Shown: positions 1-11,968 of the stretch, one piece after another
How positions within the stretch are numbered: position 1 is the first letter of the stretch
How the letters are laid out: each line of letters starts with the position of its first letter
Assembly: GCA_947034885.2 (NCBI GenBank)
Contig: OX344754.2
Coordinates: 25,851,369 to 25,915,368, forward strand
Direction: 5' to 3'
Length of the DNA stretch: 64,000 bases
Source: Thuidium tamariscinum
Lineage: Eukaryota; Streptophyta; Bryopsida; Hypnales; Thuidiaceae
The notes under the pieces: generated by a model
Database searches by the model: none
Told to the model about the DNA's origin: nothing
What the model saw: the letters and a program-made list of their open reading frames with translations, nothing else
Translations under genes and position numbers: made by a program

Positions 1-198
1 AAACCATTGACCCATATCATTTGATCATGGATTACACCTAGAAACTACATAAGGGAAGGGATAGTAATTTAATAAACTTGATTTTGTAGATAAATCATAT
101 TAAATTACAATCAAAACTTGGAATTAACAATTGTATCCTATGCAATCTATATTTTCTAGTTTAATATTCATCTCTCTTCAACTTTGGTAGTCATTTGG

Positions 199-919
199 GG
201 GTGATTGCAAGAAATACTTGTCCTATTTTGTATCACACGTTGCATGCTGATCTGTTTTTTGGCCACAACTTTTGTGCTTTAGCTTTGATTAACTCAAGAT
301 TTGTAGAGAAGGTACTCATAACTATCATAAACCTTCCATAATTTTTTTCATAATTTTCAAAAATAGTTTACTATCCAAAAATAGACCCCAATTGGATGTT
401 ACACTTGGCAGTTTAGGGATTTTTAGTACTAGGGAATACCCTTTTTTAATGATTTTAACATGAAATTTGGATAAGATGGTCTTCTAGTAGACTTATAGCT
501 CTCCAGAGAAGGATTTTAAAAAATAGTTAATTTTATGTGGTGTGGAGGTCTACAAAGTGAGCTCCCTTTTGCTTGTATTTTGAAACATATAAAATATTAT
601 TTTAGTAGTTTTTTTGGTGAATGAACATTCCATAAAGTTGTTGCAAATGGAAACTCTTCATTTTTTGAAAATATCTATTTCTACTATTTTTCCCTAATTA
701 AAACATGAAGGTATATATTTTCTAGAGGTTTAGCACTTTTCAAGTTCTCCTACTTTGAGAATTTTTCTATCCATTTCCTTCGGTGAAAACCTTCATCTTA
801 GAGGTATATACATTATTCAAATTTTTCATATTTTCTTAAAATTAATTTTCTAATTTTAAAGTATTCCCAGAAAATCAGCCAAATGCAACAAATAGGATAG
901 GTGTTTCTTGCAATCACCC
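199..919. mobile_element. MITE-like element, family A copy 1
   Basis: A terminal inverted repeat of about 30 bp bounds this block. The left end reads GGGTGATTGCAAGAAATACT and the right end is its near-complement, finishing TTTCTTGCAATCACCC. No transposase-like coding is visible between the ends. A second copy with the same ends and nearly the same length lies at 9296-10018, but the two interiors look different. The target-site duplication is not clear, so the superfamily is open. Confidence 0.6.
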
Positions 920-3900
920 TCGAACAAAGCTAAATAGAGGATTATATTGAGGGCCTAAAAGTTTCATGTTCTTGAGATCCAAACTCAAATGCTCAAAACT
1001 AGCCATTAAGAAGACTTTTCTAATTGTTGTAAGGTAGGAGGTCTATAAAGCACCCTTTTAAAAGTTAGAAATTAATTTGGAAGTTAAATTAATTGAAGTA
1101 TTTTTTAGCAAATTTTCCTTGAAAGATGAATCATAATGGCATCTTATCCAAGTTGTTTCATATTTTTTGAAATTTTATAAAATTAGTTATGAATTTGTGA
1201 AGTTGACATGTAGTAATCACTAAGGGTGTGCACTTCTTAAAATGTACACTATTTTCTACATTTTTGAAGCAACAAAAAAGAAAAATCTAGGATTAATATA
1301 CAATATTGTATTTGATGGAATGGACTCCTATCTTTTGCTCTATTGGTAATGGTAGGTGCAACTACATTGTTCTCTCCATCCTTCTTGATTGTAACTCATG
1401 ATTTTATTGTTTTTTTAATGTGAAGGGGCCACTGCCCCTCTAAGCTTCTTTTGGCTTTCACAGTATATACTATTGAAACAATAGAAAAAAAATGTAGAAG
1501 TAGTGTATATTTTATAAGGTGAACACTTTTGGAGCTTGAAGGCTTTATAATCCTCCTACCTTAACTATTGTTTTAAAATCCATTAGATGAAATTTATGGC
1601 CTTTGAAGGGCTGTTTTGGATTTTTTTCCAATATCGTTGACTACTGACATGTCATCATTTACTAAAAGAAATTGGGATGTGTGTATCTATGAATGTGAAA
1701 AAAAATTCAATTTTTTTAATGATGTGGCAGTGTCTCGACCACATAGGATTCTTTCAATTTTGTATTCCCGTGGCAGTTTTTGCGTTCCCACAATCCAAGA
1801 ATTTACAGTCTTTGGGAGGCCTCAAATTTCATCTATTGTTTGTGAAAATGTTTGTCCCAAATATGGAAATCTCCAATCACATATACCTACCTAAAATTGT
1901 TACATCAACAAATTCAATAGGCAAGTCCTTTAGGAATTAATTTGAACACCATTCAGACCTAGAGTAATGTACAAATTAGAACAATGCGAGAAAATTTTAC
2001 TATGACAAATTAAAAAATAGCTATTGTATTTAAATTTGTACAATATCTTCAAATATATATATAATACAAATGATATGCTAATATGCTACAATGCATATTA
2101 ATATTTGGCAATATACTATTATTTGTTTTGTATTTTGAAAATCTAGAATTCATACAATTTAGATTAAAGTTTTGATTTTGTAATGCATAAAAATATATGT
2201 GAATAGTTTTAGAGGTGCACTAATAGAGATTGAAAAAACTTAAGTGATTTTATTACTTGAATTGAAATTACTATTAATCTTAAAAGGCGAAAAGTACTCT
2301 TGATGCAAAGCCAATTTTTAAACTCTTCCAATTCCAATCATTCAAAAACTACTTTCTCACTTAGTGCTTTTTGCTTTCTTATTCACAACTTTGAGACATG
2401 TGTCATCAACTTATTAGTCCCAATATTGAAAAGAAAAAAACAACTCATTCCTGCCTTGGTTGGAAATAAGCTAGTCTATAGGTTGATTATAGGGCGTTGA
2501 TTGGGAATGGATGGCTTCACTTTACTCCCTTTGTCCTACTAAAAAACTTCAAAAATCTTCTCCATGATGAATTAACTATATTTTTAGTCATTGAGCCAAT
2601 AATGCATGCATTCAAGAACAAGTAATCTATACTTAGATCTATGCAAAATCTCTAGCTTATGTGTTGGTATTAAGGTATCCAAAATCTACAAGAAAAGTAT
2701 CATATTTGAGCATAGTTTGTAAATGCCACCAACTTTGTCATTCTAGTAGATGATTTTTAAGGTTGGTGGCAACAATGGGATTCACTAAATATGATCCCAA
2801 CCTAAATATATGCAATAAAGAAACCTAGTCTACTTCACAAACAATCTTCATGGTGCCCAAGCAAATAGACACAAAAATCCCATCTTCAATACTACTTTCT
2901 AGAGATGCAACAAGTTCAAATTGCCTCATATGGACAAGGCCAAGCTTGCTAGGCCATATGAATGCTCCTAGATTGTTTCTTTTGCCCGACAAGGTCATTC
3001 AATATGGCAAACATTTACTCAAGAAATGAGACAAAAAATATGCCTCATTTTGGAGGTTTTTAGCAAGACAAAGGGAATACTATTATAGTCTTTAAATTTT
3101 CATTAAGTTTCTTGTTGACAAAAGAAAGGGTATTCCAACATACCAAAGAGCAAGAGCCTTGGATACCACACATAAAAGTAATGAAGGGGCAATGTTTTTG
3201 TAGGTAGCTAGAGGTTCTGCAACAATTGTTTCTTCCACATATATCTATTATTGTTTTTGGAAATGTACATAGAGTGATGATGGAAATTTGGGGTCAATGG
3301 TGCATCTAGAAGGCCACACCTTAGAATGAATATTACGTAGCAAGTCCATAAAGTACCCATTTAAGAGCTAATAATTGATATGGAAAGGTAAGACTTCTTA
3401 AGATATTCTTCAACAAGATTATCTTGAAAGACAAAATGGAATTGGCATCTAGCCTTGAAGCACTTTGACAACCAATTTTTGGACAATGCACAAAGTGAAA
3501 ATTAGATTTCTTTCTCATTACAGTTGGAATGAAAGTCACTCTAGTTTTTAGATACTGATGAATCTAAAGTATGGATAGAATCTACAACTCAAATTCTACA
3601 ACTTTTATTTGCATCTCAATTCCAAAATATTCTTCTAAATAGTACTTTATGATGATTTTTTTGAAATTGTCAATTCTAAAAATGAGTCTAGATGCTTAGG
3701 GTTAAACCAAGTCATGTCATATTTTGGGATTTTTTGTGGAATTTATTAGTCATGAATTTATAAAGTTGAATTACAATGATTACTAAAAGCATCCACCTCG
3801 TGAAATTTACTTTATTTGTACATTTTTGGTATGATGAGAATGCAAAATCTACCTCTGCATTAGAAGACGTCTTTAAAAATCTATTATGTCATAGACCCCC

Positions 3901-4429
3901 TAGTTTGTGTGTATGTTTATCTTGGACCTTCACCCCTTATCCAATCTAATAACAAATTATTGATTGATTTTTGACAAGAAATAGACCTTAGAGTTAAGCT
4001 TGGTGAAGGAACTCAATTGATTCAATCTTGTTATGTATCTCCTTTACTTTATTATAAAATGCACTTTATTTCAACTTTGTCATACTCTTCTTTTACTTTA
4101 GTCTTATTATGGTTTGTTATAAGCTTCAATATAATTTACTTTATTTGTGTTTTTCTTTTACTTTATTGTAAATGTGATCAACTTTTATTTCAATACAATT
4201 TCTTAAGATATAAAAGAAATTGCTTTTATATATGTTTCTAATTTTGTTTGTGAATGTCTTCGTATTTATAGATATTTAACATATTATATTATTGTCACAA
4301 ATTTGAGTTAGCTAGTATTACCTTTAAGTTTGCTAGTATTACCTTTAAGTTTGTTCAATAATCTTTTGGCAATATTGACTTAAGAACAAAGAATTAGGTG
4401 AGAATTGGTAGTATAGTAATTAGTCAGAG
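920..4429. other. AT-rich intergenic DNA
   Basis: No supportable gene was seen. The short open frames here are AT-rich and resemble no family I know. The only structure noted is the dispersed repeat at 2281-2500. The last ~400 bases should hold the promoter of the RING-H2 gene that starts at 4430. Confidence 0.6.
2281..2500 (+). repeat. Dispersed repeat, copy 1
   Basis: This stretch matches the reverse complement of 47505-47740 over roughly 200 bp with many small differences. Shared landmarks include GACATGTG, a TCAAC/TCATC block and TTGGTTGGAAATA / TTAGTTGGAAATA. It is probably an old transposon fragment; its superfamily cannot be told. Confidence 0.5.
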
Positions 4430-4599
4430 ATGGTGAATTTCAATATTGATGAATGTATTAATCCTGAAAACTATATCGATGGCATTTACCATGGTGCAAA
4501 TCATTATGATAGTGAAGACTGTGATGAAATTTATGACCCTATTAACTTCCAATATAGGCCTTTATACGAATATCATCCACAATTTCAACACAATGACCT

Positions 4600-5303
4600 T
4601 CAAAATGGTTTGCATGTGGATGATATTAATTTAGGAAATGGTTCTTACGAGAATGGGTTCACTTTAGAACACATGAGAAGAAATCTAGAACACATAAGAA
4701 GAAACCGAGAAGAAAGAATGGGAACCCTCAATCACCTTCAAAATGGTTTGCATGTGGATGATATTGATTTGAGCAATGGTTCTTACGAGAATGGATTTGC
4801 TCTAGAACGCATGAGAAGAAATATAGAACTCATAAGAAGAAATTGAGAAGAAAGAATGGGAACCCTCAATCACCTTCAAAATGGTTTGCATGTGGATGAT
4901 ATTGATTTGAGCAATGGTTCTTATGAGAATGGATTTGCTCTAGAACGCATGAGAAGAAATATAGAATGCATAAGAAGAAATCGAGAAGAAAGAATGGGAA
5001 CCCTCAATCACCTTCAAAATGGTTTCACTATAAGAAACCCATGTTTTAGATGACAAATTTTAGGTGACATTCAATGTAGTAAGACATGTTTTTACGTGAA
5101 CAGTAATGTCCGCCATAACATCAAGATGTTATGGCGGACATTACTGTTCACGTAAAAACATGTCTTACTACATTGAATGTCACCTAAAATTTGTCATCTA
5201 AAACATGGGTTTCTTATAGTGTTTGCATGTGGATGATATTGATTTAGGCAATGGTTCTTACAAGAATGGATTTGCTCTAGAACGCATGAGAAGAAATATA
5301 GAA
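4600..5303 (+). repeat. 138-bp coding tandem repeat, left block
   Basis: About three to four copies of the 138-bp (46-codon) unit lie here, one split by the MITE at 5026-5221. The copies are over 90% alike by eye, differing at a few codons such as GLHVDDIN against GLHVDDID. The high likeness means recent amplification or gene conversion. Confidence 0.8.
5026..5221. mobile_element. Perfect-palindrome MITE, CACTA type
   Basis: This 196-bp element is two 97-bp arms that are exact reverse complements around a 2-base centre (5123-5124). The ends read CACTATAAGAAA and TTTCTTATAGTG. It is flanked by a 3-bp duplication TTT; removing it with one TTT restores the repeat text AAAATGGTTTGCATG found in neighbouring units. 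CACTA ends plus a 3-bp duplication fit the CACTA (En/Spm) superfamily. Perfect arms imply a recent insertion. Confidence 0.9.
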
Positions 5304-7283
5304 AGTTGGAGTATAGCTCTTGGTGTCTGTTTCGTTCTTTGGGTTAAACCCTTGAATGTTTGGTAGAGTATACTATTTTCGTCAGTGAAGGGTTACACTT
5401 TGAGTGTGTTTTTTAAGAGATTATTATTGGTTACTGTACCCAAAGTGATGTAGAGACCAGTGACTATAGACAATTGGTCAAGTTTTGTGTTTGCCACTAG
5501 GAGAAAAGGCCTTCAAAAGAATTATCTTCTTCTACTATTTATAGTCCTCTTTTAGGGGATAAATGACCTTCTAAATACAAGTTCTTTTTACCTATACATA
5601 GTTGCCTTCCACCATCCATAATCACCTCATCTATATGTGTCTTTTGAAAGAAAAAATAATCCTTCTAGCACAAGTTTTTAATCCCACTTGTGTTCATTCA
5701 CCAACTATGGTTTCTTCATCGCTATATCCCCCCTTGCAAGAACCTCATAAAGAAAGCGAGTTTTGCCACACCCACTTACTCCGACAACTGGCACAACACT
5801 AGACGAAGGGTCGTTCACTTCATCCCAAAGATCTTCCGAGTCACGAGTCCAACGGTCACTCAGTTTATGCAGTAAAATGGCTGGAGAACCAACGTGGTTC
5901 AGTGGCACGCAAGGAAGTAATATCCAAAATCACTAAATGTTCTAAGAAATATAATTCTTCGATTTATAAATCAAATTTGGAAGAGGTCAATTAATTTTCA
6001 AAATGTTAGATCTTTCTAAGATTTTTATGAAAACACATTGGCAATTTACAAACTTATTACACTGTTAAGGTAGTCGGCTCTGTAATGGAGCATCTAAGGG
6101 CTGGTCCCCTTTTTTCATGTATTTACTTGAATGGAAATATTTTTAGTCCATTTTTCAGAGAAAGAGAAATTGAAGAGGAATCTAACACAAGTGGTTTCAT
6201 AATTTTTGACACATTTTTGAATTAGTTATGAATTTTCAAAGGAGATGTGCTGTAGGTCCCTATTTTATGTCTCTAGGTCTTCCATGAATGGTTCACTTGC
6301 AATTTCTAAAGAAAGATGGAAAAGGAAAGAACATGATTGGCTCTTTCTATTCCCAATACATCTTTTCTTGATTCATTCAATGAATGTGGAGGTCCATTTA
6401 AGAACCACCAATTGTCCATTTTACAGCCTTTTATAGGGTCCATTCTTAATGCCCAGCTTGAGTGATATGTTGTATGGTGATGGGGATGCTCTTCTTTTGC
6501 TGCTCCAAGGGAGTCCGGTACTTGGAGCTCACTTCCTCTTGATTGATGCTCTGCTCTTTCTTATTGCTTACTGTTGGATTCCGTTCCAGGCACTTTCTCA
6601 GTCCCTTCCATCCTGCCTTCCTACCTTCCGCTTGGGCCTTCTGAAGGTAAGGGACTGACGGAGTTTGGGGCGCACGAAAGAGGAAGGAAAGCACTGCGGG
6701 ACTGGAAGGCGGCCACCAAAATCCTCCAGTTATGAACTCCTTCGGGAATGTTCTCAAGTCCAGCGGTTGGGGACTTGGGAAGGGGAAGGGGATTTTACAC
6801 TTTCTGACAGGGGAGAGTGTGATTGACTTGGTCCCGCCCTTCACAATTGCGAGGTAAGAGCATCTCCTGCTATCGTCCAAGTATCCCCTCTCGTCTAATT
6901 TGTGGATGATAAGCAATCACTTCTAGTGTATGGCAAGTTCAACCATCGCTTTCTCCCAATATCTCTAACTCTTCAATGTTTGAAATGAATAATGCATTAA
7001 GTCCTTTAAGGTGCAATTAGAGTACATTGGTTCATTGATGTATTGAAAGCCAAAGGATTGAAATGAAACAAATCTTTGAGCTAAACCTTTAATTTATGTA
7101 TCATAAATTTCTTTATTAATAGAATTGAAAGATCTCTTCTAATTTTTTAAACACAAAATGGATGTTGGTTAGTTTAAATATTTAAAGTATTTATGATCAT
7201 TTTTTTTGAGGGAATCTAATTGAAAATGAAGATCCATTATTCCTATATATATTAAATTTATTTATTTATTTATTGTTTTGGAC
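5304..7283. other. ~2-kb insertion splitting the RING-H2 repeat array
   Basis: The 138-bp repeat text stops within a unit at ~5303 and resumes at ~7284. About 30 bp of repeat text (CTAGAACGCATGAGAAGAAA and onward) is present on both sides, which could be repeat homology rather than a target duplication. Inside are a P-loop-like frame (5705-5908, minus) and a relatively GC-rich stretch (6450-6870) open for 156 codons on the minus strand without recognisable similarity. No terminal repeats were found, so the mechanism is open: transposon, captured gene piece or recombination. Confidence 0.5.
5705..5908 (-). pseudogene. P-loop NTPase gene fragment
   Basis: The minus-strand frame holds a Walker A-like motif, GVSGCGKT, inside VVPVVGVSGCGKTRFLYEVL. 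This arrangement (hydrophobic strand, GxxGxGKT/S, then an amphipathic helix starting RFLYEVL) is typical of STAND or Crinkler-like NTPases. No Walker B or further domain follows; the frame ends about 20 residues after the helix. It lies within the insertion that splits the RING-H2 pseudogene. It is best read as a captured or decayed exon, not a working gene. Confidence 0.4.
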
Positions 7284-7745
7284 TCTAGAACGCATAAGAA
7301 GAAATATAGAACGCATAAGAAGAAATCGAGAAGAAAGAATGGGAACCCTCAATCACCTTCAAAATGATTTGCATGTGGATGATATTGATTTGAACAATGG
7401 TTCTTATGAGAATGGATTTGCTCTAGAACGCATGAGAAGAAATATAGAACGCATAAGAAGAAATCGAGAAGAAAGAATGGGAACCCTCAATCACCTTCAA
7501 AATGATTTGCATGTGGATGATATTGATTTGAACAATGGTTCTTATGAGAATGGATTTGCTCTAGAACGCATGAGAAGAAATATAGAACGCATAAGAAGAA
7601 ATCGAGAAGAAAGAATGGGAACCCTCAATCACCTTCAAAATGATTTGCATGTGGATGATATTGATTTAGGTGATGGTTCTTATGAGAATGTACCTGCTCT
7701 AGAAGAAATAATGGGAACCAACAATCACTTTCAAAATGGTTAGCA
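7284..7745 (+). repeat. 138-bp coding tandem repeat, right block
   Basis: Three nearly identical 138-bp units lie in direct array; the shared GAACCCTC falls at 7343, 7481 and 7619, exactly 138 apart. More divergent units continue to about 8040. The gradient from identical to divergent units suggests expansion at the 5' side of this block. Confidence 0.85.
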
Positions 7746-8292
7746 TGTGGATGATATTGATTTAGGCAATGATTCTTATGAAAATGGGTTTGTTCTAGAA
7801 CATGTAAGAAGAAATCTAGAATGCATAAGAAGAAACCAAGAAGAAATAATGGGAGCCCTCAATCACCTTCAAAATGTTTTGCATATGGATTATATTGATT
7901 TAGACTACAATTCTTATGAAGATGTATCCACACTAGAAGAAATAATTGGAATCGACAATCACTTTCAAAATGGTTTGCATGTGGATTATGTTGATTTAGA
8001 CAATGATTCTTATGAAGATTTACTTGCACTTGAAGAAACAATGGGAGCCAAGAGCAAAGGTCTTGATCATCAATCCATTGATGCACTTCCGCAATTCATG
8101 TATATGTCCAATCCCTAAGAAGACAATTTTCATCATGAACAATGTGTTGTGTGTCAAGTTGATTTTGAAGGAGAACCAATTATGTGCAAGCCACCTTGAC
8201 AACATATATATCATTTTGATTGTATAAGACAATGTTTGCAATGTAAAAAAAATTGTCTAATTTGCAATGTTGAAGTTTCATCTACAAAATGA

Positions 8293-11200
8293 TTTTTCCA
8301 CTATTACAATACTATTGCACTTTACAAACTAGTAGAAGAATAAAATATTGTTTTCAAATTAGAAAGAAGTTAGTAATCTACATGTATTGACAATGACAAT
8401 GAAGTACTATTAAATATTATTATTGGCTCAAAAAAATCATACTCTACATTTGTAATGTATATATATGGTACTGCCTATTAGGATGGGCATCATGCATGGG
8501 GCTAAATTGCACTAGCATTTCAAAAGAAAACTCTATTTTGGTGCTCTAAGAATGGTCTCAACTTCTTAAGTTCTTTGACTATGTTTTCACCAAAAATGTT
8601 TTAAAATTATCATTTCTAGAGTAAGTTCCAAATTTTGGAAAAAAAAATTATATATATATTTCTTAGACATGTGTAACCATAGGTCTTGTAGTATATTGAC
8701 TTGAGAAAATGTGGAAAAAAATTCAAAAATTTCCACAACAGAGATTGCAATATATTAGCTATCAAATTCACTATAATATTTTTTGGGCCATGTAAAAACT
8801 AGGTAGCTTCACTTCACAAGCTTGCATTTGTAAGAAAAAATTTCTGAAATGATGGTCCTTTTTTGGATTCATTTTTCAAGGCAAGTTAGCTACATGCTTG
8901 AAAAATTTTAGATCATTTGTAATTGTACCACATATAGAAAAAAGATTGTAAGTAGAAAGTAGAGAATGATTCAAACTACTAAATTTTTTAAGAATTTAGT
9001 TATGGAATTAGAAAGTGTCAATCACAATGGTTGTAATGTTATAATAACAAATCCAAATTCTATGATTTTATATTTTTCAAAAGAAAATGAAAATTGAATA
9101 AAATAAAAGATTTTAAATGGTTTATTTTAGAATAGAGAATACATAATTGCTTGCAAACAAAAAAATTTCATAACTTTTGATTTATTGATCTAAAAGGAAT
9201 GATTTGTAATTACTTGAATTGCCCATTTACAAAAAATAACACATTAGGCCGTAGCTTTTGATTCATAATTAAAAGTGTTATGAATTTTTGTATATAGGGA
9301 TTGTTGCAAGAAACACTTATCATTTTTGGCTCAAAGTGGCCTATTTCAATGAGTTCTATGACTTTTGGAATAAAATTAAAACAAAAACAAAATATAATAT
9401 ATATAATTTTTAAAACATAAAAATTGAGACAAATAAAAAACCAAGCCTAGAAAAATTTATCTCTAAAAGTTATACACACTCAAAGAATAATAAAAAATAC
9501 CATGAAAATGGACATTTTAATGTTTGATTTCTAAAAAATAGTAAAATTAATTTTTTTTTTAAAGTAATTTTTTTCTAATATAAAGATGCTCCTCCTCAAC
9601 TATTTTCATCCTTGAAAAAATTAAATTGTATTCTCTACATTTGCGCAAAGGTATTGCACTTCAAGCATATGTGGAAGTTGAACAATTTCCAATTTTTAGA
9701 AAATTTCTTTTCAAGCCTATGTAACTTTAGTAGAAGTCCTTGGTTGCCAATTTTGACCTTAAATTTGCATTTTTGGGTCAAAAATAGAACGAAAAACCTC
9801 CAAAATGGCCAAGGTAGACATTGAATTGGGGGTTGTTTAAAAATAGTTAGATAATTTCAAAAAAATTCAAAAATTTACATAGTGATACAAACTATTATAT
9901 GTACCTTTATTTTAAGTTTTGTATAAAATAAATGAATGATGCAAAAGTTATGAGTAAAAAAATATAGGTCCAAGGCCAAGGGGACAAAATATAGGACAAG
10001 TGTTTCTTGCAATCACCTATAGGAAAGATATTCTTTGTCCACACCATAGATCAAGTATCCCAATTCTTAATGGATTACAAACTACAAAAAATAGTGGAAT
10101 TAAGTTGCGTCAATTCCTAAAAATATTAGTGACTATATATGGTCATTCCAAAATTTCAACTTGTTTGTTTGAGTTTGTTAGATTCTTTTGGCTATTCTAA
10201 AATTTTTTATACACAATATCAAAGTTTAGCTATTGAAAGCTTTTATATTTCATTACAAAAAGAAACTATGTGATTTTTGAGAGGTCTAGAAAGGCATATG
10301 TGTACAATTCATAGAAGAGCAAAGCTTGCCAAATTTATATGATTTTTGACTAGCTTTGAGCAAACTTTCCTAATTATAAATATTAAATTTTTTTACTAAG
10401 TATAAAATTTGCTTTGAAAATGGTTTCAATGGAAAAAATAAAGAGTGTTTTCATAATTATTCATCATTGAAAATTTAAACATGCAATCGTTGATTTAAAA
10501 GTATTCACTATTTTTATTATTAAAAAATTGCATTTCTATAATTGCAAGGTAGATTGTGTAATGAGTTTGATATAAAGCTCTTCATTTGAACTAGGTGAGG
10601 GTCTTGGAAGTGCATTTTACTGTGCTACTACAATTTCTAGTTGTTCATGTCATGTTCAAATCTCAAAAAACTCTTATATGCAAATATCTCAAACATTATA
10701 AAATAAAAGAAGGCAATATACTATAAATAAGATAGGTGCATTTTTCTTGTTATAATCTCACAATTAACTCCTATGTAATTTCATACTCAAAATTACTTTG
10801 TACACCATTTTTGAGTTAAATTTAAATTGAATATTTTAATTTTTTTATGATGTACTAAAGTGGAGGTATAAAATGTGATAGTCATGTTCCAAATTTCAAC
10901 ATCCATCCACATATTGTATAGAAAAATCACATTATCACATATTACATTAACATGCTTCTATTTTCATTCACAATCTAGCAGCTTCATCCAAGATTTCTTA
11001 CTAATACAAAGTTTTCTAGCAAAAAACTTTATGGGTTTTTTTGCCATTTTTTGCCAAATTTTTTTGTAGTGTAATTTGGCACTAGAAAGCCAATAAAAAA
11101 AAGCCGTAAGGCACACTAACAAATAAGTTCTTGAATCCTTGAATGATGTATTCGTGGCTGTGGAAATCATGCATTTTGGCACTGTGTGACATCATCTAGT

Positions 11201-11662
11201 TTGAAAAAGCCAAAAATACTCATTTGAAGTCAAAGTACTATAGAAGATTTTTTCCTTTCCACCTTTAAGACTGAGAATGAAAAATTGCACTTCTGTCCAA
11301 TACGGAAAGATTCTTTGTCAATCAAAGAACGCCAAATGTCTGCGATGGCGTTCAAGGATTAAACATGTGGAAATAAACGCAATTTGCTTCACTAAGAATA
11401 ACTATGAACCCATGGCTCTTTTTTCATAGGAAAAATACATTTGGAAAGGCTTAGACATTTAGGAGTTAACAATTAAGCTCTATAACCCCCAAAAGTTATT
11501 TCATGGCTCACCACTTGTCCATGTGGAGGCACATTGGATTTCTTGAATTAGACCTTAAAACTTTGCACCAACCCATGCTATACACATAATTTTTAGGTTG
11601 ATGAAAATTATTGCATCCTTGTGCAATTATCATCCTTATGTAGTAACACTAAATACCTATAT
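8293..11662. other. AT-rich intergenic DNA
   Basis: No gene was recognised. The only structured feature is the MITE-like element at 9296-10018. Short open frames here are low-complexity and AT-driven. Confidence 0.6.
9296..10018. mobile_element. MITE-like element, family A copy 2
   Basis: The ends match those of 199-919: the left reads AGGGATTGTTGCAAGAAACA and the right ends AGTGTTTCTTGCAATCACCT. The length is 723 bp against 721 bp for copy 1. The interior is AT-rich without transposase-like coding. TATAGG occurs at both borders (9293-9298 and 10018-10023), but because the terminal repeats themselves begin AGG this is not safe evidence of a target duplication. Confidence 0.6.
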
Positions 11663-11925
11663 AAGGTAGGTACATCCAAAAGCGCCATCTACAGTGCGCA
11701 TACATTCCTAAAATCAGTCATGCCTACAAATTGTAACTTAGATGGCGCTTTTAGAAATAGACTTTGATTGTTAATAACTTTTGCATACGATATCCAAGTC
11801 CTATATTCTTCGATGTGTTGGAACATACTTTCACTAACCAACAAGACTACATGAAAATCTGAACAAGCTAATAACAATAATTAGGCACAATATGAATAAG
11901 TGGCGCTTTTGGGTGTACCCACCTT
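11663..11925. mobile_element. 263-bp MITE with GCGCCA-type inverted ends
   Basis: The left end AAGGTAGGTACATCCAAAAG continues GCGCCAT. The right end is its complement, GGCGCTTTTGGGTGTACCCA then CCTT, with two mismatches over ~26 bp. An internal AGATGGCGCTTTTAG repeats the inverted motif near 11741. TA flanks the right side and may be a target duplication (TATA on the left). No coding content is seen. Confidence 0.65.
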
Positions 11926-11968
11926 AGTGCTAAATGTTGGGAAATTAGTGAAGGGCAACCTAATTTCA

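Larger units (their letters stand above)
4430..8292 (+). pseudogene. RING-H2 finger protein pseudogene with tandem-repeat body
   Basis: The frame opens at ATG 4430 with an acidic, Asn/Tyr-rich leader of ~55 residues. A 46-residue repeat follows (core HLQNGLHVDDIDLSNGSYEN, then an Arg-rich ERMRRNIERIRRN stretch) in at least eight full or partial copies. At 8119-8292 there is a RING-H2 pattern: CVVC, HIYHFDC, then CLIC. RING-H2 proteins are normally E3 ubiquitin ligases. The gene is broken: TGA at 4844, TAG at 7741, TAA at 8116, and a TGA near 8198 exactly where the third zinc-ligand Cys of the usual PCxHxYHxxC should be. A hairpin MITE (5026-5221) and a ~2 kb insertion (5304-7283) also interrupt it. 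Those stops could be introns in a living gene, but no good splice sites were seen around them. The RING call is fairly firm; the repeat domain matches nothing I recognise. Confidence 0.7.

Noticed and set aside
8110-8292. RING-H2 end considered as a separate intact small gene
   Set aside because: It continues the repeat frame upstream, and its third zinc-ligand position is a TGA, so it cannot stand alone as a RING domain.
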